Shown here: positions 55,800-64,000 of the stretch, piece after piece | Layout of the letters: each line of letters opens with the position of its first letter | How positions within the stretch are numbered: position 1 is the stretch's first letter | NCBI GenBank assembly: GCA_030527545.1 | Contig: JAUNAP010000001.1 | Span: 62,001 to 126,000 of the forward strand | Direction of reading: 5' to 3' | Length of the DNA stretch: 64,000 nt | Source of the DNA: Actinomycetaceae bacterium | Lineage (GTDB): Bacteria > Actinomycetota > Actinomycetes > Actinomycetales > Actinomycetaceae | Notes under the pieces: model-generated | The model's database searches: none | Seen by the model: only the letters and a program-made list of their open reading frames with translations | What the model was told of the DNA's origin: nothing | Program-made: the position numbers and the translations under genes

Positions 55800-57152
55800 G
55801 TGAGCAGACCCGTCACAGCATTCGATGAGATTGATCTTGCCTCCTCGCTCACGAGGCGCCAGCGCGGCCTCGTCTACCTGGCGATTGCGGCAAATATTGC
55901 CGAGTTTTTTGACATGTTTCTCATCGGCTTCGCCGTGTCCCTGCTGGCGGCTCCGTGGAGGCTGACCGGCTTTGAAACCGGCACGATTCTTGCGTGTTCG
56001 GGGCTTGGGACTGTGCTGGGAGCGATCGGTTGGGGGAGGGTCGCCGATCGATTCGGCCGTAAACGCGCGCACACGGCGTCAATCCTTATGTTTACGGTGT
56101 TCACAGCGGCGTGTGTGCTGGTACCCGAGCGCGGCTGGATTCTTCTCGCGCTCTTGCGCGCCCTCGTGGGCGCGGGCGTGGGCGGCCTCAACATCACGTC
56201 GATTCCCTACGTGCAAGAGTTCGTGCCGGCACGATCGCGGGGTTTCCTTTCTGGTTTGGCGTCGGTGTTCATCCCCATCGGTTTGTTTTTGGGGGCGATG
56301 GCCCAGCGTTTTCTCGGTGACCTCATCGGCTGGAGGGGGCTCGTCGCCCTCGGGATCATCCCTATTGTTTTGCTCTACTGGTGGCGCAAGGTGCCGGAAT
56401 CTCCGCGCTACCTCATGGAGGCGGGCAGACACGACGAGGCACGTCGAGCTCTCGCGTGGGCGCTCGAGGTCGACGAGCGCGACCTCGCCCCGCTTCCCGA
56501 GATCGAGAAGAAAAAGGCGCCCAGTTACCGCGAAATCTTCCGAGCATACCCACGCTCGCTCATCGTCGTCGCCAGTGGGTCGTTTGCTTTCATCCTCGGC
56601 TCCTTTACCGTCCAATCGTGGGGGCAGACACTCCTCAAGGATGCCTACGGATTCTCGGCAGCCATGGTCGGTACGCTGTTTATGCTCGTGTCTGTGGCCG
56701 ATCTTGCGGGGCGGCTGCTTTCGGCTTGGCTCGCCGATCGAATCGGACGCAGGCCGACGATGTTCGGATTCGGTCTCATCGGTGCTGGCGGGTGCCTCCT
56801 CGCAGCGGCTGCAACGTCGGGGGATGAGGGATGGGTGTTCTTCGCCGGCATCGTCGTTGTCATGACGTTTGGTGACGGGGCATTTGGCGTGCTCAATTCC
56901 TTTGGTGCGGAGCAGTTTCCAACGTCGGTGCGCACGAGCGGTCTGGGGCTGGGCTACGGGATCGGTTCCGTCGCGAAAATCATCGGTCCTGGGCTTATGG
57001 GCCTCATGATCGGCGGCGGATACGTCACTCAAGAGGTCTCGAAGGACGCCGTGCGCCCAGCCTTCATCCTCTTTGCGGTCCTTCTTGCTCTGGGCGGGCT
57101 TGTCTATCTGGGGGCCTGGGAGACCCGCGGGAGGCGATTGGAAAAGCTGTGA
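55800..57152 (+). CDS. MFS transporter (metabolite:H+ symporter type)
   Basis: About 450 residues and 12 membrane helices. MFS motif A is seen twice (GRVADRFGRKRAHT after TM2 and SAWLADRIGRRPTM after TM8), with RGFLSGLASVFIPIG and KVPESPRYLME (PESPR motif) between, typical of sugar/organic-acid porters of the SP/MHS type. Substrate is unknown; the sucrose phosphorylase gene two genes on makes a sugar conceivable but does not show it. GTG 55800 or GTG 55791 may be the start. It is preceded by the strong rho terminator. Confidence 0.83.
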   Translation: MSRPVTAFDEIDLASSLTRRQRGLVYLAIAANIAEFFDMFLIGFAVSLLAAPWRLTGFETGTILACSGLGTVLGAIGWGRVADRFGRKRAHTASILMFTVFTAACVLVPERGWILLALLRALVGAGVGGLNITSIPYVQEFVPARSRGFLSGLASVFIPIGLFLGAMAQRFLGDLIGWRGLVALGIIPIVLLYWWRKVPESPRYLMEAGRHDEARRALAWALEVDERDLAPLPEIEKKKAPSYREIFRAYPRSLIVVASGSFAFILGSFTVQSWGQTLLKDAYGFSAAMVGTLFMLVSVADLAGRLLSAWLADRIGRRPTMFGFGLIGAGGCLLAAAATSGDEGWVFFAGIVVVMTFGDGAFGVLNSFGAEQFPTSVRTSGLGLGYGIGSVAKIIGPGLMGLMIGGGYVTQEVSKDAVRPAFILFAVLLALGGLVYLGAWETRGRRLEKL

Positions 57153-57176
57153 GTGCGGCTGAGCTAGGATGGCCGC

Positions 57177-57737
57177 ATGACAACACCGACCGGGCCGCTG
57201 CTCGAGGCCGATTCACTCATCGTCCAGCAGACGACCGCCCTCGCGACAAACGATTTCGTTATCACTGATGAGCTTGGAAACGAGCGTGGCCGTGTGGATA
57301 CGGGCGGCTCCTTTCTCAGGCGCCTCGCGTTGGGTTCGCGCTCGTTTACGTGCGTGGACTCCGAGGGGCAGTGCCTGTGGCGGCTTGAGGACACGGTGAC
57401 CCTCGGGAGGGACCGTTGGGAGGTCGCTGACGCCGAGGGGGCTCCACTGGCCCATATCGTTCGCCAGATTTCGCTTCTGCGTCACAAGATTTCGGTCGAT
57501 GTTGTCGACGGTGTTGACCTCAGCCTGCGAGGCAGCGTCATCGACTGGGATTTCACGGTCGCGCGGGGCGAGGAGACCATCGCGACGATCGGGCGTGCCT
57601 GGGCTGGTCTCGCTCGCGGCGCACTTGGCCATTCTCGCTACGAGGTAACCTTCACCTCCGCGACTCCCAGGGAGCGCTCGATCGTTCTCGCTCTTCTCGT
57701 CGCCTTGGATCGGATGCGCGCGAAGGATAAGAGCTAA
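57177..57737 (+). CDS. LURP-one-related / scramblase-like family protein
   Basis: 186 residues, soluble, beta-strand rich (LEADSLIVQQTTALATNDFVI, LWRLEDTVTLGRDRWEV, RGSVIDWDFTVARGEETIATI), ending in a helix; the tubby-like LURP-one fold. Role in bacteria is unknown. ATG 57177 lies exactly 6 nt after TAGGAT (57165-57170), a leaderless pattern. The 3' end overlaps the convergent sucrose phosphorylase gene by 4 bp. Confidence 0.78.
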   Translation: MTTPTGPLLEADSLIVQQTTALATNDFVITDELGNERGRVDTGGSFLRRLALGSRSFTCVDSEGQCLWRLEDTVTLGRDRWEVADAEGAPLAHIVRQISLLRHKISVDVVDGVDLSLRGSVIDWDFTVARGEETIATIGRAWAGLARGALGHSRYEVTFTSATPRERSIVLALLVALDRMRAKDKS

Positions 57738-59182
57738 TTCGACTCCGAGTGCGTCACGCGTGCACGGCGGGTGGCGAAATCGGCCTCCAAGCGCGCCCAC
57801 GCCTCCGAGTTTGTCCACACGATCTCCAGGCTCGTCCCGGTCGCTGAGACGGAGGTCTCGCCGTCGAAGGCGGGGTGGGTCTTGCGTAGCCGCACGAGAT
57901 CGATGAGGCGGCGCACCTGAGGGTCTGCGAGCCGGGCGCGCACCTCCTCGGCGGTGTAATAGGGCCGGTTGATGTCGCGGCCGATCCCGGTGGTGGACAG
58001 CAGCTCTGTGTCGCAGCGCGCGTGGAGGAGCCCGGCGTAGTAGACCTGCATGGTCCCTGGGGTGAACGCCTGGATCGCGCGTGCGAGGAAGTAGGCGTTC
58101 GGATCGGCCCCGCAGGCGTCGTAGAACGTGCAGTTGACCTGATAGACGTCGACGTTGGAGGCGGCCCACCCGGTGGCCTGACGCGAGGCGCCGCCGCTGG
58201 CGGCGTGGATCCCCTCGACGAGAGCATCGAGTTCGGCCGAGGAGAGGAGGCCTGGCGCGCCGGTGGCAGGGTCGGGCCCGACGTCGACAATCCCGATCCC
58301 GTCGTGGGTATCAAGGACGGTGACGGCGTTGGTGGGGCGGATGTCTAGCCAGCGGCACAGGGGGCTCGGGTCGCCGGTGTAGAGGGCGTGGAGAACGAGC
58401 GGGGGAAGAGCAAAGTCGTAGACCCGGTCGACCCTGCTGGCCACGGCCACCTGATTGAGGTAGTGGGAGTGGATCTCGACGAGGACGCTCATCCCGCGCC
58501 TGCGCGCCTGGGCGGTCATGTCGTCGATGAAGGCGTAGGTGTCGTCCGTCATGAAACATGACGTCCCTGCACGCTTACGCGCGTAGCCGACCGCATCGAG
58601 ACGTACCTGGGTGACGCCACCGGCGGCGAGGGCGTCAAGCACCTCGGTGAGGTAGGCGCGTCCGGGGGGTGTCGTCACGTCGACATCGATCTGTTGAGGG
58701 GTGAAGGTCGTCCACACCAGTCTCCTGCTGGGGTTCTCGCCCTCGCGTCCCCACGTGTAGGGGGTGAAGGGAAGGCCGGGGCGGGGGCGGTAGATGGCGG
58801 CGAGTTCCTCCTCGGTGGCGCCGTTGGGGAAGACGCTGGAGAAGGTGAGGAACATGCCCGAGTAGGGACTGTCGTTGCCGCGAGCGAGCACGTCGGCGAA
58901 GCGTGGGGACTCGAGGGAGACGTGGTTGACGATCATGTCTGCCATGACCCCGTGGTGGGAGGCGATCGCGCGCACGTCGGCCCAGCTACCCAGGCGCGGG
59001 TCGACGAGGGTGTGGTCGGCGGGATCGAAACCGGCGTCGGCGCCGTCGTAGGGAGTGTAGAAGGGTAGGAGATGGACGCCGTCGAACACCCCGTCGAGGC
59101 AGGTCGTCAAGAGCGAGTTGACGTCCCCGAGAGAGGAGCCGAAACGGTCGGCGTAGCAGATGAGTTCGGTTCGTTGAGCCAT
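57734..59182 (-). CDS. gtfA: sucrose phosphorylase (GH13 subfamily 18)
   Basis: 482 residues, close to the family size. It splits sucrose with phosphate into glucose-1-phosphate and fructose. The start AQRTELICYADRFGSSLGDV and motifs DGVHLLPFYTPYDGADAGFDP, RLDAVGY (nucleophile Asp196), VLVEIHSHY (acid/base Glu236) and VLDTHDGIG (stabilising Asp294) all match bifidobacterial sucrose phosphorylases, each four residues later. ATG 59182 has GGAGGA 4 nt upstream; the frame to 59287 is rejected. An AT-rich inverted repeat lies about 25 bp upstream. Confidence 0.93.
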   Translation of the reverse strand: MAQRTELICYADRFGSSLGDVNSLLTTCLDGVFDGVHLLPFYTPYDGADAGFDPADHTLVDPRLGSWADVRAIASHHGVMADMIVNHVSLESPRFADVLARGNDSPYSGMFLTFSSVFPNGATEEELAAIYRPRPGLPFTPYTWGREGENPSRRLVWTTFTPQQIDVDVTTPPGRAYLTEVLDALAAGGVTQVRLDAVGYARKRAGTSCFMTDDTYAFIDDMTAQARRRGMSVLVEIHSHYLNQVAVASRVDRVYDFALPPLVLHALYTGDPSPLCRWLDIRPTNAVTVLDTHDGIGIVDVGPDPATGAPGLLSSAELDALVEGIHAASGGASRQATGWAASNVDVYQVNCTFYDACGADPNAYFLARAIQAFTPGTMQVYYAGLLHARCDTELLSTTGIGRDINRPYYTAEEVRARLADPQVRRLIDLVRLRKTHPAFDGETSVSATGTSLEIVWTNSEAWARLEADFATRRARVTHSESN

Positions 59183-59207
59183 GGGGTCCTCCGGTCGCGC
59201 CACCCAA

Positions 59208-59228
59208 TTATTTTCGCTACTAAAATAA
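59208..59228. promoter_or_regulatory. AT-rich inverted repeat upstream of sucrose phosphorylase (candidate operator)
   Basis: TTATTTT (59208-59214), a 7-nt spacer, AAAATAA (59222-59228): perfect 7-bp arms in an otherwise GC-rich region, 26 bp before the gtfA start and within the 86-bp gap to ung. It probably overlaps the gtfA promoter. The regulator is unknown. Confidence 0.5.
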
Positions 59229-59268
59229 CATGGAGTGATCTGGGATGGAAGGGCGTTAGCATGGGGGA

Positions 59269-59940
59269 ATGACACCGCCGAAGCCACTGTCCGAACTGCT
59301 CGATCCCGGCTGGGCGCGCGCCCTCGCCCCGGTCGAAGACGATATTCATGCTCTCGGCAATATGCTGCGCCGAGAGATTGAGGAGGGTAGGGGCTATTTG
59401 CCTGCGGGCAGTGACGTCCTCAAGGCCTTCACCTATCCCTTTGAGGGGGTCAAGGTGCTCATCGTGGGGCAAGATCCCTACCCCACCCCCGGACATCCGA
59501 TGGGTCTGTCGTTTTCGGTTAATCCGGGCGTGCCGCTTCCGCGTTCTCTTGCCAATATCTATCGCGAGCTCAGTGACGATCTGCACGTTGCCCCGCCGAC
59601 GAACGGTGACCTCACGCCGTGGTGTGAACAGGGCGTCATGCTGCTCAACAGGGTGCTCACGGTGACGCCGGGCAAGCCGGGGTCCCATCAGGGGAGGGGA
59701 TGGGAGAAAGTGACCGAGCATGCCATTTCAGCGCTTGTGGCGCGCCGAGCCCCGCTCGTGGCGATTCTGTGGGGGCGGGCGGCCCGTTCGTTGAAGCCGC
59801 TACTACCGGGGGTGGCGATCATTGAGTCCGCCCATCCCTCGCCCCTGTCGGCGTCGCGAGGCTTCTTTGGCTCAAAGCCGTTCAGTCGTGCCAACGAGCT
59901 GCTTGCTCAAGCGGGCGCAACCCCTGTGGAATGGGCTTGA
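59269..59940 (+). CDS. ung: uracil-DNA glycosylase, family 1
   Basis: 223 residues. Removes uracil from DNA to start base-excision repair. Motifs: [18 protein letters not shown] (catalytic Asp and uracil pocket), MLLNRVLTV and [21 protein letters not shown] (leucine-loop His and phosphate pincers). ATG 59269 lies 6 nt after TAGCAT, with a GGGGGA stretch between, so it may be leaderless. The 3' end overlaps the convergent hypothetical gene by 59 bp. Confidence 0.94.
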   Translation: MTPPKPLSELLDPGWARALAPVEDDIHALGNMLRREIEEGRGYLPAGSDVLKAFTYPFEGVKVLIVGQDPYPTPGHPMGLSFSVNPGVPLPRSLANIYRELSDDLHVAPPTNGDLTPWCEQGVMLLNRVLTVTPGKPGSHQGRGWEKVTEHAISALVARRAPLVAILWGRAARSLKPLLPGVAIIESAHPSPLSASRGFFGSKPFSRANELLAQAGATPVEWA

Positions 59941-60409
59941 TAACGGGGCGAGAGGTCCACCAGCGCAGCTCGTCGCGAGCTGCTTCGTCGGGATGATCCT
60001 CTGCCCAACAGGAGATATTGCCGGTGAGCAGCCCCAACTCGCCCGACTGCACACGCTGGAGGAAAGACTCGCCGGTGTGAGCCGAGGGAGTGATGACGAC
60101 ATCAAGCTGCTCGGAGTCTTCGACGGTGCGTTCGCTGCCGCAGATCGCGATGATCGTCCACGATAGGGAATCAAAGGAAGCGGGAGCCCATTTTTCCACG
60201 CCAACGAGGGGAGCGAGCTCCTGTGTGATGACGACGTCCTTCGTCGCTAATACGTCGACATCGGCGAGGCCCAGGTCGGCGTAGGGACGACCGACGAATT
60301 CCTGGGTGGGGTGGCCTGCCTGCCTAAGAGGGGAGGAAGCGACAAGGGACGCCAACGCCACCACTATGGCGAGGGATGTAAAAGAGGGGAGCAAATATCG
60401 GGACAGCAC
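59882..60409 (-). CDS. membrane-anchored hypothetical protein
   Basis: 175 residues. A hydrophobic N-terminal anchor or signal peptide ([14 protein letters not shown]) is followed by a soluble domain with a single Cys pair (IICGSE and ISCWAED) and no motif that I recognise. The GTG start at 60409 shares one base with the stop of the upstream gene (TAGTG), so the two are coupled. The upstream gene is frameshifted at a poly-C tract. The last 59 bp run antisense to the end of ung. Confidence 0.65.
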   Translation of the reverse strand: MLSRYLLPSFTSLAIVVALASLVASSPLRQAGHPTQEFVGRPYADLGLADVDVLATKDVVITQELAPLVGVEKWAPASFDSLSWTIIAICGSERTVEDSEQLDVVITPSAHTGESFLQRVQSGELGLLTGNISCWAEDHPDEAARDELRWWTSRPVIKPIPQGLRPLEQAARWHD

Positions 60410-60932
60410 TAGCGTAATCCGCAGATAATGCTCGTGCTGTACGGGTTGAAGGCGGTGAGTGTCCCGCTAGTCTTGTTTTTAACGGGAAGACCCTCAGAGA
60501 TGACAGTTTCCTTGATTCGATAGGTGTAGCGGGTACCTTTGGACCATGCTTTCCATGTTTGGCCTGCCTTGAGGGTTGAGGACTGGCATCCTACGGTAAC
60601 GGTCGTGCTTTGCGACGATGAGATGCCGAGCTTGGCTGCAACCTGGCGTCTATCGAGTCCTAATCCGACCTGAATGGTGCGTTGCGCCGTCTTGCCGGAG
60701 GTGATGGTGCATGTCCCGGATCCCGAACTGATGCTGCACGTGCCGATAATGCTTCCGCGCTGATTAGGGGAGGATTTCTTGTTGATAACTTCCCGTGTGT
60801 GCTTGAGGTAGAAGTGGGGGGGGTGATCGAGGCAGTTTCAGTGCCTGAGAGGGTGGGAATCTCGGAGGTGGCTACAGGGACGCTGACCATGAGTGTGAGG
60901 CTAGCGAGTAGACCAAGGATGGGTAGTTTCAT
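60409..60932 (-). pseudogene. secreted protein gene with frame broken at a C8 homopolymer
   Basis: ATG 60932 has a very good AAGGAG site 5 nt upstream and codes a signal peptide (MKLPILGLLASLTLMVSVPV). At the eight-C run (G8 on the + strand, 60816-60823) the reading frame is lost: the original frame reads on to a stop at 60660. The frame reached by adding one C runs uninterrupted through HFYLKHTREVINKK... to a stop at 60409-60411, which overlaps the next gene's start. The restored product would be about 173 residues with four or more Cys, secreted and of unknown function. GC content is lower than its neighbours. It may be phase-variable, a recent mutation or a base-calling error. Confidence 0.72.
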
Positions 60933-61015
60933 GGGGGCTCCTTGGGGTGGTGTTGGGTTAAACCTAAGGTGCACGATCTAGGCAGCGCAAGGTGGCCTTG
61001 ATAATAAGGGATGCC

Positions 61016-61561
61016 TTACTTCTGTGTGTAGTCCTTGAGGAGGTAGACGACGACCCCGTCGGGCATCTGGAAGTTCTGAGGCTTCTCGGTCACGGCCGCG
61101 ATGCCGAGGATCTTCGCAGCGTCTTCCGCTGCGGCCTTCATGGACGGCTGGGCGTAGTAGACCGTCGAGGACGTGATCCCTCGGGCGGCCGCGTTCGTCG
61201 GATTGACGTTCGTGAACCCCTCGGCCTTGAGCTTTTCCGCTGCGCGTCCGGCCAATCCCTGGACGCCAACCGCGTTGTAGACGGTGACCGGAGTCTTGCC
61301 GCGCTCGGCCGTCGGATCGGTCGTTGGGCTTTGCGTCTCCTGTGCTGTTTCGGTGGCCGTGGGTGAGGGGGCAGCTTCCTTAGCGGTCGAGTTACCGAAG
61401 AAGAGGGTGACGGCCCCCCAGGCGAGCAGGGGAGCCAGAATGACGGCCGCCAGGAACGGCCAAGCCAGCTTGAGGCGCGACACGGGCTGGCGGTGGGCGC
61501 CTGCCGGCTGGGTCGCGGCTGCGCGATCGAATTCGTCTTCTTCGTATTTGTCAGTGGCCAC
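61016..61561 (-). CDS. membrane-anchored LytR_C domain protein
   Basis: 181 residues. Short cytoplasmic tail, one membrane helix (WPFLAAVILAPLLAWGAVTLFF, ~32-53), a Thr/Pro/Glu linker, and a C-terminal LytR_C domain (TPVTVYNAVGVQGLAGRAAEKL ... VVYLLKDY). LytR_C domains accompany cell-wall glycopolymer ligases but have no known catalysis alone. GTG 61561 lies 6 nt after TAGCGT on the minus strand (leaderless pattern). Neighbour of groEL2 in mycobacteria too. Confidence 0.83.
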   Translation of the reverse strand: MATDKYEEDEFDRAAATQPAGAHRQPVSRLKLAWPFLAAVILAPLLAWGAVTLFFGNSTAKEAAPSPTATETAQETQSPTTDPTAERGKTPVTVYNAVGVQGLAGRAAEKLKAEGFTNVNPTNAAARGITSSTVYYAQPSMKAAAEDAAKILGIAAVTEKPQNFQMPDGVVVYLLKDYTQK

Positions 61562-61661
61562 GCGCCTACGCTACCGCAGGTCGGCCCTGCCGTGGCGAGA
61601 AGACACACCGGGGCGGGAGCGAGTCGCCTTTTTCGTCCCTCGGTGAACGACGGCCCCTCGT

Positions 61662-61688
61662 CTTGCACTCTCGCACGAGGAGTGCCAA
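61662..61688 (+). promoter_or_regulatory. CIRCE operator 1 (HrcA binding site)
   Basis: CTTGCACTC-N9-GAGTGCCAA, 15 of 18 arm positions matching the CIRCE consensus. It overlaps a -35-like TTGCAC (61663-61668) paired with CAAGAT (61686-61691) at 17 bp. Upstream of groEL2. Confidence 0.85.
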
Positions 61689-61696
61689 GATCGTTT

Positions 61697-61723
61697 CTAG
61701 CACTCCCATGGGGAGAGTGATAA
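61697..61723 (+). promoter_or_regulatory. CIRCE operator 2 (HrcA binding site)
   Basis: CTAGCACTC-N9-GAGTGATAA, 16 of 18 arm positions matching CIRCE, 8 bp after the first element. HrcA would block the groEL2 promoter or leader here. hrcA itself is not in the window. Confidence 0.85.
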
Positions 61724-61759
61724 GACCAGGGCTGGCGGTGAGGCTGCGTGCGTCCGTGA

Positions 61760-63451
<1,692 letters not shown>

Positions 63452-63474
63452 GCCGTCTGTCTCACAGATGGTCA

Positions 63475-63641
63475 GGGGGCGGGGGGGGGGGGCCCGCCGG
63501 GGGGCCCCCCCCCCCCCCGCGGGCGCGGGGCGCGGGGCGCCGCGGGGGGCGGGGGGGGGTGGGGGGCGTCTTCTACCGCCGCGTGGGCCCCAGTGTGGGG
63601 GGGGGGGGGGGGCCCCCCCCCGGGCCCCCCCCCCGCCCCCC
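63475..63641. repeat. low-complexity G/C block, probable sequence artefact
   Basis: Long runs of G then C (up to 17 G), nearly no A/T, except a normal-looking 30-bp island at about 63568-63597. It lies in the 215-bp gap between groL and the WXG100 gene, where a groL terminator would be expected. The base runs alternate G-runs and C-runs as in a badly resolved hairpin. No gene is seen here. Confidence 0.6.
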
Positions 63642-63666
63642 TGCTGTATCCATGTCCTCCTTGCCG

Positions 63667-63957
63667 CTAGCGGGCGAAGAGGCTCGTCGCCTGTGCCTCG
63701 GCTTCCTCGTAGGTCGCCGACGCGGCCGCCAAAGCCCGAGAAATCTCATCGAGGGCCGATTCGACGTGGGATTGTGCACCCGCCCAGCGCTGCGCACAAC
63801 CGGCAAAGGCCTGACTGGCCTGACCGCTCCAGGCAGATTCGAGGGTGTGCAGCTGGGCCATCATGGCTGCCACCTCCTCGCGCAGCCTGGTGGCTAGAGC
63901 GCTCGTGTGAGCACTCGCCTCGTGGACTTGCTGGGCATCGACGCTGAAAAAAGCCAT
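63667..63957 (-). CDS. WXG100 family (EsxA/EsxB-like) protein
   Basis: 96 residues, two helices joined at the WSG turn (TLESAWSGQASQAF near residue 43), the WxG motif of type VII secreted proteins. The C-terminal YEEAE segment resembles the YxxxD/E export signal. An AGGGAG site precedes the ATG on the minus strand. Its partner and the ESX machinery would lie beyond the window end. It is convergent with groL. Confidence 0.88.
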   Translation of the reverse strand: MAFFSVDAQQVHEASAHTSALATRLREEVAAMMAQLHTLESAWSGQASQAFAGCAQRWAGAQSHVESALDEISRALAAASATYEEAEAQATSLFAR

Positions 63958-64000
63958 GGTAACTCCCTGTTGGGGGTCGACAGTGGATGGACCACTTCAG

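Overview
This window is a stretch of high-GC actinobacterial chromosome. The markers are a WhiB protein, MtrA-MtrB-LpqB, a SigR-type sigma factor with its zinc anti-sigma factor, the 24-residue ribosomal protein bL37, Kgd, a groEL without groES, a WXG100 protein and a surface protein with an LALTG sorting signal. The LALTG signal, the short compact genes and the gene set point to the Actinomycetales, probably Actinomycetaceae. The species cannot be named from sequence alone. There is no rRNA, CRISPR array, prophage or insertion sequence.

Layout. 1-3.2 kb: the end of a surface-glycan locus (partial DUF6020-like membrane protein, two tandem GT2 glycosyltransferases). 3.2-11 kb: manA, a TIGR03089 gene and the conserved actinobacterial block whiB2 / GT2-membrane giant / DUF5719 / zincin-like / DUF3499. 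11-19.6 kb: mtrA-mtrB-lpqB, comF, hpf and secA. 19.6-25.6 kb: poorly understood envelope genes (membrane protein, Rv3235-like, LysM, a BldC-like HTH protein, a SAF protein, a TadZ/CpaE-like ATPase with an altered P-loop, DUF6912). 25.6-36 kb: sbcC-sbcD, aroD, bL37, the sigR-rsrA operon, a DoxX-like gene, aroA-rsgA, hisN and an SGNH hydrolase. 36-44.5 kb: kgd, two CNNM/CorC-type proteins, an M23 peptidase, a GDPD and rpiB. 44.5-55.7 kb: tRNA-Arg(CCG), an MFS exporter, argS-lysA, a sortase-anchored acidic protein, hom-thrC-thrB and rho. 55.8-64 kb: a second MFS transporter, a LURP-one-like protein, sucrose phosphorylase, ung, a secreted-protein pair broken at a poly-C tract, a LytR_C protein, groEL2 under two CIRCE operators, a suspicious G/C low-complexity block, and a WXG100 gene.

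How it works together. The window is mostly core genome: envelope sensing and export (MtrAB-LpqB, SecA, WhiB2, LysM, M23), amino-acid synthesis (Asp family and shikimate steps), central carbon (Kgd, RpiB, ManA), stress control (SigR-RsrA, HrcA-CIRCE, Hpf) and DNA repair (SbcCD, Ung).

Regulation visible in the DNA. Many genes start exactly 6-7 nt after a -10-like box, so they are probably leaderless. whiB2, hpf and a CorC-like gene may be preceded by very short leader ORFs. The sigR promoter has a textbook GGAAT-N18-GTT site placed so that the autoregulated transcript could encode an N-terminally extended sigma factor. The least explained parts are the poly-C frameshifted secreted protein, the Cys-rich anti-sigma N-terminus, and the SAF/ATPase/LysM/Rv3235 neighbourhood.
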